A stretch of DNA of 42,505 nt from Fidelibacterota bacterium (GTDB lineage Bacteria > Fidelibacterota > Marinisomatia > SCGC-AAA003-L08 > D37C17): contig PBEF01000005.1 of NCBI GenBank assembly GCA_002717625.1, positions 17,430-59,934 on the forward strand, given 5' to 3'. Below are positions 26,699 to 35,996 of the stretch, in pieces. Below the pieces are notes generated by a model. That model made no database searches, was not told where the DNA came from, and saw nothing but the letters and a program-made list of their open reading frames with translations. Position 1 is the stretch's first letter; each line of letters begins with the position of its first letter. A program made the translations under genes and the position numbers.

Positions 26699-27688
26699 AT
26701 GAAATTTGATATTCCAATATGTATTTTTTTCTTCAATAGACCAGATACTACCATTAGAGTATTAAAGCAAGTATCTAAAATTAAACCAGAAAAATTATAT
26801 CTTCTATGTGATGGAGGACGGAATAATCAAGAAAGTGAAGACGTTAATAATTGTAGAAAATCAGTAGAAAGTGCAATTGATTGGGAATGTGAAGTTATTA
26901 AAAAATACTCTAATAAAAACATTGGTGTATATGGAAACATAGGTAAAGGTGCACAATGGGTATTTTCTAAAGAAGATTGTGCAATTTTCCTTGAAGATGA
27001 TAATTTGCCTGAGAATACTTTTTTTTATTATTGCAAGGAGATGCTTGAAAAATATCAGTATGAAGATAAAGTTTTATGGGTTTGTGGGACTAACTATTTA
27101 GAAAAATATAAACCTAAGGATGGCAGTAGCTATGTGTTTACTAAACATTTAATGCCGTGTGGATGGGCCTCCTGGTCAAATAAATTTAATAAATATTATG
27201 ATATTAATTTAGATCTAGCTAGAGATAAAAAGTCTATGAGTGAATTAAAAAATCAATATTTAAACAAGTCATTATTTTATCAACAGAGATATAATTTTTA
27301 TTCTACAATATACAAAATTGATAGTGACCCAACTAAATCATCATGGGATCATCAAATGTCATTTTCTATAAGACATCATGGCTTATATGGAATTAGTCCT
27401 TCGGTTAATTTAATTAGCAATATAGGTGTAGATGAACGTTCAACTCACGGTGGAAATTCATTAAATAAAGTGATGACTAGAAGATTTTGTGGTATTAAGT
27501 CATCTGATATTGATTTCCCTTTAGTGCATCCATCTAAGATAACAATTGATTTAGAATATGAAAAAAAAGTGGCAAGAATAATATTAATGCCATTATTAAA
27601 TAGAATTATAATTTTTTGTATTAGAATTATAAAGCCACTTTTTGGTATCAAAAAATATGAAAGCGTATATGATAAGTTTAAAAAATGA
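26699..27688 (+). CDS. Glycosyltransferase, GT2/GT-A-like
   Basis: The 329-residue protein begins PICIFFFNRPDTTIRVLKQV and contains LYLLCDGGRNN, the metal-binding acidic motif FLEDDNLP, and MPCGWASWSNKF, a pattern seen in GT-A-fold transferases of polysaccharide loci that are loosely annotated as family 2. SSWDHQMSFSI near residue 215 is also typical. A C-terminal hydrophobic stretch (about 295-310) may attach it to the membrane. Specificity cannot be read from the sequence. Confidence 0.78.
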   Translation: MKFDIPICIFFFNRPDTTIRVLKQVSKIKPEKLYLLCDGGRNNQESEDVNNCRKSVESAIDWECEVIKKYSNKNIGVYGNIGKGAQWVFSKEDCAIFLEDDNLPENTFFYYCKEMLEKYQYEDKVLWVCGTNYLEKYKPKDGSSYVFTKHLMPCGWASWSNKFNKYYDINLDLARDKKSMSELKNQYLNKSLFYQQRYNFYSTIYKIDSDPTKSSWDHQMSFSIRHHGLYGISPSVNLISNIGVDERSTHGGNSLNKVMTRRFCGIKSSDIDFPLVHPSKITIDLEYEKKVARIILMPLLNRIIIFCIRIIKPLFGIKKYESVYDKFKK

Positions 27689-27704
27689 TATTTAAAGAAA
27701 ATTA

Positions 27705-28904
27705 ATGAAATCTATTCCTATAATTAATAAAGTTTTTTTCTTATTTATATTAGTTGCCATTTTATATAATTCAAGTTCTGTTTTAATTACAGTTAATAGT
27801 AATTCAGGTATATCATTATTGATTCCTGCAATAATTATAGTTTTACTTATAAATAGTTCAAATAAGAAATTGCCAACTATAAAGGGAATGAATTCAACTA
27901 CTTTTTATTGTATTTTTGTAATAATTGGATTGTTCACTTTTTTTTATAATTTCGATTCAACTGTATTAAGTCCATATATTAGATTTTTCTTAATAATTAC
28001 TCTTAGTTTACTTTTATCAAATATTTATTCATTTGAAAACTTTGTAATATATTATCTAAGAATAATTTTAATCATTTCCATTTTCTCTTTGATTGGATAC
28101 TCCCTAGTAAATTTTTTAAATTTTGGGTCATTTTTACCTATAATAACGAATATTAATAATATTGATTATTATAATGGTTATTTATTTTATATCCTTCATC
28201 ATGCTCCAGAAAGGAATATAGGGATTTTCTGGGAGCCTGGTATATTTGCTAGTTTTTTGATTATTGCTTTAATTTTCGAGGTATCTATGAAGGAAAAAAT
28301 TAATAAAGTTCATTTTTTCATTTTTTCATTTACCATCTTGACTACATTATCAACTTCTGGAATATTTCTATTGCCATTTATATTAATTCTATTGATAAAT
28401 AAAAGAAATCAAACTCGGATTAGTTTATTATTTAATATTTTTTTATTACTTTTTTTTATATTAGTTCAGTTTAGATTAGAAGAAATACTTCAAATATTAA
28501 ATAATATTAATCCTGATTTGTTTGGGAAAGTTTTATATAAGTCTAAATCAGTTATGACAAGATTAAATGGTCCTCTTGTTGATTTAGCAATTTTCAGTCA
28601 GAGCCCTATTTATGGTGTTGGTTATTCAGAATATTATAATATTTGGAGAAGCCTAACTTATAGATCTGATGTTCTTTCTCAGACATCAACAATTACTTAT
28701 TTTCTAGCAGTATTTGGATTTATGGGTATTTTTTATGTAATTGGATGGATTAAAGGAATATTAAATATTCAGAAGGCAACATTGTTAGGAAAGTTAACGA
28801 TATTATCTATTTTTATTATTATTTTGACGAAAGAACCTCATCAAAATAATGTGTTAATGTATTTGATGCTCTTCTATTTCTTGAAAAATAAGAGTGTAGC
28901 CTAA
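27705..28904 (+). CDS. wzy: O-antigen/capsule polymerase (Wzy-like)
   Basis: This is a 399-residue integral membrane protein with about ten to eleven hydrophobic segments. A larger extracytoplasmic loop contains RNIGIFWEPGIFASFL, the WEPG pattern common in Wzy and O-antigen ligase family proteins. A second loop contains SPIYGVGYSEYYNIW. In Wzy-dependent assembly it joins lipid-linked repeat units on the periplasmic side. Its place beside wzx supports Wzy over a ligase, but the two cannot be separated firmly from sequence. Confidence 0.82.
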   Translation: MKSIPIINKVFFLFILVAILYNSSSVLITVNSNSGISLLIPAIIIVLLINSSNKKLPTIKGMNSTTFYCIFVIIGLFTFFYNFDSTVLSPYIRFFLIITLSLLLSNIYSFENFVIYYLRIILIISIFSLIGYSLVNFLNFGSFLPIITNINNIDYYNGYLFYILHHAPERNIGIFWEPGIFASFLIIALIFEVSMKEKINKVHFFIFSFTILTTLSTSGIFLLPFILILLINKRNQTRISLLFNIFLLLFFILVQFRLEEILQILNNINPDLFGKVLYKSKSVMTRLNGPLVDLAIFSQSPIYGVGYSEYYNIWRSLTYRSDVLSQTSTITYFLAVFGFMGIFYVIGWIKGILNIQKATLLGKLTILSIFIIILTKEPHQNNVLMYLMLFYFLKNKSVA

Positions 28905-28911
28905 TTTATTT

Positions 28912-30276
28912 ATGATTAATATGTTTAAATCTTTGATCCATGATGAAAATAATTCAGATATTTTCATGAATATATCTATTTCTTTAGTGGTTAAGGGCAT
29001 TGCATTGTTTGTGAATATTTTAATGCTACCATATATGCTGATTTTTTTTCATGAAAAAGAAATTGCAGGAATTTGGTTTACATTCATGTCTATAACTTCA
29101 TGGGTATTAATGTTTGATTTAGGCATAGGTAGTGGATTAAGAAATTATTTGACATCCGCATTTGCTTTAAACAACCAAGAGAAAATAAAGAGATATATTA
29201 CTTCATCATATTATTTAGTTGGCTTTATTTCTTTGTTTTTATACATTATATTAAGATTAATTAATGGCCTTGTCGATTGGAATAGTATGTTAAGTATAGA
29301 TTCATCTATTATTGGGGCCGATATACTTACCCAATCAATTCATTATATAATTATTTCAATATCAGTACATATTTTTTTAAAATTAGTTGTTTCTATTTTC
29401 AACTCATTGCAAAAAACAGCCCTATCTAGTATTTTAGTTTTGTGCTCTAATATTTTGTTTCTTTTTGTTTTGGTGTATAGCAATAATAATGAAGATGCAA
29501 TAAATTTTATCAATCTCTCATATTATTATATTTTTACAATTAATTTACCCATGTTCATCGCAACAATAGTGCTATTTTCAAGTAAACTTAGTTATGCTAT
29601 TCCTAATATAATTCATTTTAGTTATAAAGATGCTGTAGATATTATTAAGCTTGGTGGGATGTTCTTTTGGATTCAGCTAACCTTTATGTTCATCGCATCA
29701 ACAAATGAAGTTGTAATTATATGGTTGTTCAATCCAGAATATGTAGTTGAATATCAAGTATATAATAGATTTTTCTATGCTTTTGTTATGCTCTTTTCAT
29801 TAATATCTAGTCCTGTTTGGTCAGCGACAACAAAAGCTTTTTCTCAAAAAAAGTTTGAATGGATTAGATCTGTTTATAAAAATCTAATATTTTTTTCGTT
29901 AATATTTATGGCAATCTGTTTTTTATTTATTATGCCATTTCAAAGTATAGTTGATGTTTGGCTAGGTTCTAATAGTATAGAAATAAATTATTTTACTGCC
30001 TTTATATTTGTTGTTTTTTGTAGTGTTGTAATATTCAATTTTTGTATTACAAGTATCGCTAATGGCCTAGGTGAATTAAAATATCAGTTATTTGGCTATT
30101 CAATTGGAGTATTATTAAAGTTTCCCTTGTGTTACTTAATATCAAAAATATATGTTGATTTAGATTGGATATTAGTAATATATGTTAATATTATTATATT
30201 AACTCCTTACATTATATGGCAGGCAGTTGCATTAAATTTTAAACTAAAAAATAATAATAAAGAGAGCTATGTTTAA
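28912..30276 (+). CDS. wzx: Repeat-unit flippase (Wzx-like, MOP superfamily)
   Basis: The 454-residue protein has about 12 to 14 hydrophobic segments. The layout is that of polysaccharide transporters: SLVVKGIALFVNILMLPYM at the start, then FMSITSWVLMFDLGIGSGLRN, a pattern typical of Wzx-type flippases. It would flip undecaprenyl-diphosphate-linked repeat units across the inner membrane. ATG 28912 is used; ATG 28921 is an alternative. It overlaps the following capE by 8 bases. Confidence 0.88.
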   Translation: MINMFKSLIHDENNSDIFMNISISLVVKGIALFVNILMLPYMLIFFHEKEIAGIWFTFMSITSWVLMFDLGIGSGLRNYLTSAFALNNQEKIKRYITSSYYLVGFISLFLYIILRLINGLVDWNSMLSIDSSIIGADILTQSIHYIIISISVHIFLKLVVSIFNSLQKTALSSILVLCSNILFLFVLVYSNNNEDAINFINLSYYYIFTINLPMFIATIVLFSSKLSYAIPNIIHFSYKDAVDIIKLGGMFFWIQLTFMFIASTNEVVIIWLFNPEYVVEYQVYNRFFYAFVMLFSLISSPVWSATTKAFSQKKFEWIRSVYKNLIFFSLIFMAICFLFIMPFQSIVDVWLGSNSIEINYFTAFIFVVFCSVVIFNFCITSIANGLGELKYQLFGYSIGVLLKFPLCYLISKIYVDLDWILVIYVNIIILTPYIIWQAVALNFKLKNNNKESYV

Positions 30277-31282
30277 AAATAAAAAATTATTAATTACTGG
30301 AGGTACTGGTTCATTTGGTAATGCTGTTTTAAATAGATTTATTGATTCAGAATTTGATGAAATAAGAATATTTTCCAGAGATGAGAAGAAACAGGATGAT
30401 ATGAGACATGAATTATCAAACCCAAAAGTTAAGTTTTATATTGGCGATGTGAGAGATAGATTAAGTGTAGATAATGCAATGGAGGGAGTTGATTTTGTAT
30501 TTCATGCTGCTGCACTTAAACAAGTTCCATCTTGCGAATTTTTTCCAGTTGAAGCTGTGAAAACTAATGTGCTAGGTACAAATAATGTTTTGGATTCTGC
30601 AATAATTAATAATGTTAAGAAAGTTGTTGTGCTAAGCACAGATAAGGCATGCTATCCTATTAATGCTATGGGAATTAGTAAAGCAATGATGGAGAAAGTT
30701 GCCATATCTAAAGGAAGAGCTCTAGGTAAAAATGCAACTACAACTATTTGTTGTACAAGATATGGTAATGTTATGGCCTCGAGAGGTTCTGTTATTCCAT
30801 TATTTGTAAATCAGATTAAATCTAATCAGAGTATTACTATAACTGATCCTCAAATGACAAGATTTATGATGACACTTGATGATGCTATCGATTTAGTATT
30901 GTATGCATGGGAGAATGGTGAAAATGGAGATTTATTTGTCCAAAAATCACCTGCCTCTACAATTAGTTTATTAGCAGAAGTTTTAATGGATTTGTATGGC
31001 GCTAATGCTGATGTTTCAGTTATTGGTACCAGGCATGGTGAAAAGATTTTTGAGACATTAGTTACATCTGAAGAAATGGCTAAAAGTAAAAATTTGGATA
31101 AATATTATCAAATCCCATGTGATAGCAGAGATTTGAATTATGAGAAATTCATTTCTAAGGGTGATAAGTTAGTAAATAGTGTGAACGATTATAATTCACA
31201 CAATACACATCGTTTAAATAAGGAGGAACTGAGAAGGTTGTTATTAAAGCTAAGTTTCATAAAGGATGATGTAGGTAACTAA
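30269..31282 (+). CDS. capE: CapE/FnlA/WbjB-type UDP-GlcNAc 4,6-dehydratase/epimerase
   Basis: CapE catalyses the first step from UDP-GlcNAc toward UDP-N-acetyl-L-fucosamine: 4,6-dehydration with 5-epimerisation. The NAD(P) motif is TGGTGSFG (residues 10-17), with SRDEKKQDDMRHEL and AALKQVPSCEFFPVEAVKTNV following. The usual catalytic YxxxK is MxxxK here (M134 to K138, NAMGISKAMMEK), after LSTDK at 122-126. As I recall, CapE-group enzymes are known for this Met in place of Tyr, so it supports CapE over FlaA1/PseB. The downstream capF and capG complete the pathway. Confidence 0.9.
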   Translation: MFKNKKLLITGGTGSFGNAVLNRFIDSEFDEIRIFSRDEKKQDDMRHELSNPKVKFYIGDVRDRLSVDNAMEGVDFVFHAAALKQVPSCEFFPVEAVKTNVLGTNNVLDSAIINNVKKVVVLSTDKACYPINAMGISKAMMEKVAISKGRALGKNATTTICCTRYGNVMASRGSVIPLFVNQIKSNQSITITDPQMTRFMMTLDDAIDLVLYAWENGENGDLFVQKSPASTISLLAEVLMDLYGANADVSVIGTRHGEKIFETLVTSEEMAKSKNLDKYYQIPCDSRDLNYEKFISKGDKLVNSVNDYNSHNTHRLNKEELRRLLLKLSFIKDDVGN

Positions 31283-31283
31283 T

Positions 31284-31715
31284 ATGGTTAGAGTATTTAA
31301 TGGTGAAATTTTTTTGGATCATAGAGGAGAGATTAAATCAATCAATAATTTTAACCTAGAAGAAATTAAAAGAATTTATTTTATTACCCATCCTGATGTA
31401 TCTACTATTCGAGGATGGCATGGTCATAAACTTGAAAGAAAGTGGTTTTATTGCATTAAAGGAAGTTTTGTCCTTGGTTTAGTTATACCGGACAATTGGG
31501 ATGACCCATCACCTAACTTGCCATCAGAAATTTATAAGTTACATGATAGCGAAAGTAAGGTTATTTGTGTTCCATGTGGATATGCTAATTGTTTAAAAGC
31601 AATCAAAAAGAATAGTATAATGTTAGTTATGTCAGATAAAACTCTTTCTGAAGCTGAACAGGATAGCTGGAGGTATAATAGTGATTTATGGGTTGATTGG
31701 AAGGTGTATAGTTGA
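31284..31715 (+). CDS. Cupin-fold sugar nucleotide epimerase/isomerase-like (WxcM/RmlC-like)
   Basis: The 143-residue single cupin has DHRGEIKSI, IRGWHGHKLERKWFYCIKGSFVLGLV and VICVPCGYANCLKA, a double-stranded beta-helix pattern similar to WxcM/FdtA-type ketoisomerases and distantly to RmlC. It lies between capE and capF, with a 1-base gap upstream and a TTGA-type overlap downstream, so it is made with the FucNAc enzymes. The canonical FucNAc route does not need an extra cupin, because CapF already carries one. It may divert or epimerise the keto intermediate, or be a binding protein. Confidence 0.72.
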   Translation: MVRVFNGEIFLDHRGEIKSINNFNLEEIKRIYFITHPDVSTIRGWHGHKLERKWFYCIKGSFVLGLVIPDNWDDPSPNLPSEIYKLHDSESKVICVPCGYANCLKAIKKNSIMLVMSDKTLSEAEQDSWRYNSDLWVDWKVYS

Positions 31716-32839
31716 TAAAAGTTGGTATTACGGGTAGTACTGGTTTTATAGGTAGTCATCTTTATAATTATTTACGTTTAGATGATTCAATTGAATTAAT
31801 AAATTTCAGAAAATGTTTTTTTGATGATGGTGCTAAACTAAAAAAGTTTATATCTAATTGTGATGTTCTTGTTCATTTAGCAGCTATAAATAGATGTCAT
31901 GATGGCCAAACCTTATATGATGTAAATATTAATTTAATAAAAAAATTGTTAGACTCTATGGAAGGCTTATCATCAAAGCCATCAATATTATTTTCTTCAT
32001 CTACTCAAGAAAAAAAAGATAATAGATATGGATTTTCCAAAAAAGATGGAAGGCTATTATTTGAAGATTGGTCGAAAAATAATAATTCCTCTTTTATTAA
32101 TATGCAAATCCCTAATGTTTATGGTCCATTTTGTAAGCCTAATTACAACTCATTTATAGCAACTTTTTCTAATCAATTAATTAAAGGTGAAATGCCTAAA
32201 ATAATTGAAGATAATAGAATTGATTTAATTTATGTTGGTTCATTATGTAAAATTATTTCAAATAAGATTAAATTATTAGATTCACGAAGAAAAAAAATTG
32301 AAAATGAATTGATTCCACCTGATTATTGTTCAAATGTATCAAAGGTTTTAGAAACTTTAGTCAAATTTAAAAAACTATACATAGATAAAGGTATTTTACC
32401 TTCATTACTAACCAGTAATGATATCAACTTATTTAATACTTTTAGAAGTTATATTAATCTAGATTCTTATTTTCCAGTAAAATTAAAAATCCATTCTGAT
32501 AAAAGAGGTAGTTTTGTTGAAACTATTAAGTTAGAAATGGGTGGGCAAGTCTCTTTTTCAACAACAGTGCCTAACATCACGAGAGGAGACCATTTTCATA
32601 CTAGAAAAATTGAAAGATTTATTGTTATTAAAGGCAAAGCTTTAATTCAATTAAGAAAAATAGGGGAAACAAAAATTTATGATTTTATATTAGATGGTGA
32701 TATTCCATCATATATAGATATGCCAGTTTGGTATACACATAACATTAAAAATATTGGTAAGCAGGAACTAATCACAAAATTTTGGATAAATGAATTTTAT
32801 GATCCACATGATCCTGATACCTTTTTTGAAAAAGTATAA
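31712..32839 (+). CDS. capF: CapF/FnlB/WbjC-type bifunctional epimerase-reductase
   Basis: The 375-residue protein joins an SDR reductase (residues about 1-245; GITGSTGFIGSHL, VHLAAINR, IPNVYGPFCKPNYNSFI) to a C-terminal cupin (about 255-375; HSDKRGSFVETIK, TRGDHFHTRKIERF, MPVWYTHNIKN, DPHDPDTFF). This is the arrangement of CapF, which 3-epimerises and then reduces the 4-keto intermediate in UDP-L-FucNAc synthesis. The cupin metal histidines are visible in GDHFH. The start is TTG at 31712, overlapping the preceding stop. Confidence 0.9.
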   Translation: MIKVGITGSTGFIGSHLYNYLRLDDSIELINFRKCFFDDGAKLKKFISNCDVLVHLAAINRCHDGQTLYDVNINLIKKLLDSMEGLSSKPSILFSSSTQEKKDNRYGFSKKDGRLLFEDWSKNNNSSFINMQIPNVYGPFCKPNYNSFIATFSNQLIKGEMPKIIEDNRIDLIYVGSLCKIISNKIKLLDSRRKKIENELIPPDYCSNVSKVLETLVKFKKLYIDKGILPSLLTSNDINLFNTFRSYINLDSYFPVKLKIHSDKRGSFVETIKLEMGGQVSFSTTVPNITRGDHFHTRKIERFIVIKGKALIQLRKIGETKIYDFILDGDIPSYIDMPVWYTHNIKNIGKQELITKFWINEFYDPHDPDTFFEKV

Positions 32840-32865
32840 GTCATTTATTTTATAAGGAAAATGAA

Positions 32866-33996
32866 ATGAAAAAGATTAAATTGATGATAGTTGTAGGAAC
32901 TAGGCCTGAGCTAATTAGATTATCTATGATAATAAAAAAAATTAATAATTCTGATGCTTACGAGTGCATTTTAGTACATACTGGCCAGAATTATGATTAT
33001 GAATTGAATGAGATATTTTTCAAAGATCTGAAATTACCAAAACCTAAATATTTTTTAGATGCTGCAGGACCTAATGGGATAATCACTTTAGGTAAAATAT
33101 TAATTTCAATTGACCCAATAATTGATAAAGAAAACCCCAATGCGTTTCTAATTTTAGGAGATACAAACTCATGTTTATGTGCCATTGCAGCAAAGAAAAA
33201 ACAAGTCCCTGTTTTTCATTTTGAGGCTGGGAATAGATGCTTTGATGATAGAGTTCCAGAAGAAATAAATAGACGTATTGTAGATCATATTAGTGATATA
33301 AATTTAACATATAGTAGTATTTCAAGAGAGTATTTGCTTAGAGAAGGTATTAGCCCTGATAAAATTATTAAGTTGGGGTCTCCTATGTATGAAGTATTAT
33401 CTAATAATAAGGATCAAATTGACAAATCAAATATACTTTCAAAATTAAAGTTATCTAAAGGTCGTTATTTTCTTGTTTCTTCACATAGAGAAGAAAATAT
33501 TAATACAGCAAATTTCTTAAAATTGGTAAAGGTTCTTAATGGAATCGCTTTAAAATTTAATTATAGGATAATTTTTTCTACTCATCCGAGAACAAAAATG
33601 ATGATTGAAAATGAAAATGTCATTTTAAATGATCTTATAGAATTACATAAACCATTTGGTTTTATTGATTACAATAAATTGCAAATTAATGCAAAATGTG
33701 TTTTATCTGATTCAGGGACAATTTCTGAAGAATCATCAATTGTTAATTTCCCTGCAATTAATATTAGAGATGCGCATGAAAGACCAGAAGCAATGGAAGA
33801 AGGTGCGGTAATTATGACTGGGTTGAATTTAGATAGAGTTTTGCAAGCACTATCAGTGATAGATGGTCAAAATATTAAAGAGAGTAAAAAAGTTAATATT
33901 GTTAAGGATTATGATGTTAACAATGTTTCTGATAAAGTTATTAGGGTTATAACAAGTTATATAGATTATGTAAATCGTACAATATATAGTAGGTAA
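32866..33996 (+). CDS. capG: CapG/FnlC/WbjD-type UDP-sugar 2-epimerase
   Basis: The 376-residue GT-B-fold epimerase has VVGTRPELIRLS at the start, VHTGQNYDYELNEIFF, LILGDTNSCL, HFEAGNRCFDDRVPEEINRR and the SHREEN motif near residue 205. This is the non-hydrolysing UDP-GlcNAc 2-epimerase family. The RCFDDRVPEEINRR block and the order capE-capF-capG assign it to the last step to UDP-L-FucNAc rather than to WecB. An AAGGA site 7 bases upstream fixes ATG 32866, because ATG 32861 reaches TGA after one codon. Confidence 0.9.
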   Translation: MKKIKLMIVVGTRPELIRLSMIIKKINNSDAYECILVHTGQNYDYELNEIFFKDLKLPKPKYFLDAAGPNGIITLGKILISIDPIIDKENPNAFLILGDTNSCLCAIAAKKKQVPVFHFEAGNRCFDDRVPEEINRRIVDHISDINLTYSSISREYLLREGISPDKIIKLGSPMYEVLSNNKDQIDKSNILSKLKLSKGRYFLVSSHREENINTANFLKLVKVLNGIALKFNYRIIFSTHPRTKMMIENENVILNDLIELHKPFGFIDYNKLQINAKCVLSDSGTISEESSIVNFPAINIRDAHERPEAMEEGAVIMTGLNLDRVLQALSVIDGQNIKESKKVNIVKDYDVNNVSDKVIRVITSYIDYVNRTIYSR

Positions 33997-33998
33997 AT

Positions 33999-34826
33999 AT
34001 GTATCCTTTTTCTGTATTAATGTCAATATATAAAGGAGATAATCCTTCATTTTTAGATAATTCCCTTAATAGTATTTTTAAGCAAACCTTACTTCCTAAT
34101 GAGATTGTATTGATTAAAGATGGTATTTTAAACAAAAAATTAAATAGTGTTGTAGATAATTACGCTAGAGCTAATACTATTCCTTTTAAGATAATTGAAA
34201 ATAAAAAAAATAGGGGCTTAGGCTATTCACTCAAAGTAGGAGTAGAGGCTAGTAGTAATGAAATTATCGCGAGAATGGATGCTGATGATATAAGTAGAGA
34301 TTATAGATTTGAGCGACAATTAAAGCTAATGAGTTCTATGCCCAATATTGATGTATTGGGTTCAAATATAGATGAGTTTTCAGGAGATATTTCAAATATT
34401 ATTTGTAAGCGTGTTGTACCAGAAAAAGATAATGCTATAAAATTATTCTTGAAGTATAGATCTCCATTTAATCATCCAACAGTAGTATTTAAAAAATCTA
34501 AAGTTTTAAAATCAGGAAACTATTCAGAATATTTTAGAAATATGCAAGATTATGATTTGTGGATTAGGATGGCTATAGATGGATGTATTTTCCATAATAT
34601 TCAAGAAAGTTTACTCTTCTTTAGACAAAGCAAAAACCTATACAAAAGAAGATCGGGAATCAAATATATTAAATATGAGCTCAAATTAATTAATAATATG
34701 AAAAGAAATAAAGTAGTTAATGTGATTGAGTATTTCTTTCTATTATTATCAAGGCTTCCGATTCGAATCTTGCCTTCTTTAATTAGGGAGGTAATTTATA
34801 AAATTTTAATTAGAAAATGGATTTAA
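33999..34826 (+). CDS. Glycosyltransferase family 2
   Basis: The 275-residue GT-A protein begins FSVLMSIYKGDNPSFLDNSL and has NRGLGYSLKVGVEAS, then the metal-binding IARMDADDIS (DxD type) and the acceptor-side NMQDYDLWIRMA. This is the standard small GT2 layout of O-antigen clusters. It follows capG closely, so FucNAc transfer is a plausible but unproven role. The C-terminus is hydrophobic and basic, possibly membrane-associated. The following gene overlaps it by 10 bases. Confidence 0.9.
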   Translation: MYPFSVLMSIYKGDNPSFLDNSLNSIFKQTLLPNEIVLIKDGILNKKLNSVVDNYARANTIPFKIIENKKNRGLGYSLKVGVEASSNEIIARMDADDISRDYRFERQLKLMSSMPNIDVLGSNIDEFSGDISNIICKRVVPEKDNAIKLFLKYRSPFNHPTVVFKKSKVLKSGNYSEYFRNMQDYDLWIRMAIDGCIFHNIQESLLFFRQSKNLYKRRSGIKYIKYELKLINNMKRNKVVNVIEYFFLLLSRLPIRILPSLIREVIYKILIRKWI

Positions 34827-35932
34827 ACCCTAACAAAATATTAATATTATTATTTTCAGGTTCTTTTTTATTGAATTTTCTTATTACAAAAATATTAATA
34901 AGATATTCCAAAAAATTGAATTTAATCGATCACCCTGATCAAAGAAAAATGCACTCTGATTCTATCCCTGTTGTTGGTGGTTTAGGTATTGCCTTAACAA
35001 TGTCCTTGATTATCTTATGTTTCCTTTGTACCAATCAAGCATCTGGAATATTTGAATTTAATCAAATTGTAATAATTTCTATATCAACATCTATTATCCT
35101 CTTAACAGGATTAATGGATGATAGTTTGGGATTAACAGCAAGTAATAAATTTTTATTTCAGCTTATTGCAACATTAATTTTCTTATTTGGTTTTGATATC
35201 CAATTTAAACCAATTTTTAGTATTGAGTCTTATATTATAACTTTTATTTTCAATACACTATTTATTGTTGGTATTACAAATGCATTTAATCTTCTTGATG
35301 GGTTAGATGGTCTTGCAGGAGGCGTTAGTTTAATCATCTGTATGACCTTAATGTTTTTATATTACTTATCTGGCTATGGTATTATTCAGATAGCTTTATT
35401 TGTACTTCTTTCAGGTTGCTTAAGTTCATTTTTATTATTCAATAAACCTCCAGCTAAAACATTTTTAGGTGATACGGGTAGTCTTTTTTTAGGATGGTAC
35501 TTTGCTTTAACATCAATATACTTTGCAGAGAAAACAACATTATCTCTATCAATTTTAATTCCTTTTATGGTTTTAGGTTTACCAGCTTTTGATGTTTTAT
35601 TTGTGATGTTATCTCGCTTTATAAAAAGACATAATTATAAGATATCTTTTAGAAATAGGTTTAAAAGTGTTTTTCTACCTGATAATACACATTTACACCA
35701 TCTGTTAGTTAGGGGAGGTGTATCAAAAGGGCATACTGTTATTTTTTTATATGTTTTAACTTTGATTAGTTGCATTACCTGCTTATTCCTTTGGATTAAT
35801 CAAAGAGTAATAGAAATTAATTTTATCTATGGTATTATTTTTATTTTGCTATTAATTTTTATTTCGCGTCTATATATTGAATGGAAAATTAAATATAGGA
35901 GAATAAAGAAAAATAGAGTAAATAAGGATTAG
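34817..35932 (+). CDS. Polyprenyl-phosphate sugar-1-phosphate transferase (WecA/MraY family)
   Basis: The 371-residue multi-pass protein carries all PNPT signatures: HPDQRKMHSDSIPVVGGLGI, the metal site LMDDSLGL, NAFNLLDGLDGLAGG, FLGDTGSLFLG, and the cytoplasmic sugar-recognition loop DNTHLHHLLVRGG (HxHH). It would start each repeat unit by loading a HexNAc-1-phosphate onto undecaprenyl phosphate. The HxHH loop separates it from MraY and groups it with WecA/TagO/WbpL. Given the neighbouring genes, UDP-FucNAc, UDP-QuiNAc or UDP-GlcNAc could be the donor. Confidence 0.92.
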   Translation: MDLNPNKILILLFSGSFLLNFLITKILIRYSKKLNLIDHPDQRKMHSDSIPVVGGLGIALTMSLIILCFLCTNQASGIFEFNQIVIISISTSIILLTGLMDDSLGLTASNKFLFQLIATLIFLFGFDIQFKPIFSIESYIITFIFNTLFIVGITNAFNLLDGLDGLAGGVSLIICMTLMFLYYLSGYGIIQIALFVLLSGCLSSFLLFNKPPAKTFLGDTGSLFLGWYFALTSIYFAEKTTLSLSILIPFMVLGLPAFDVLFVMLSRFIKRHNYKISFRNRFKSVFLPDNTHLHHLLVRGGVSKGHTVIFLYVLTLISCITCLFLWINQRVIEINFIYGIIFILLLIFISRLYIEWKIKYRRIKKNRVNKD

Positions 35933-35981
35933 TTTATTTTTTCTCTTTTAGATATATTTTTTATAAGATTTTTATTTTCTT

Positions 35982-35986
35982 GGAGG
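35982..35986 (+). promoter_or_regulatory. Shine-Dalgarno site of galE
   Basis: GGAGG lies 10 bases upstream of the ATG at 35997, at the end of a 64-base gap (35933-35996) that could also hold a promoter. I see no convincing -35/-10 pair in this AT-rich stretch. Confidence 0.6.
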
Positions 35987-35996
35987 ATAAAACGTA

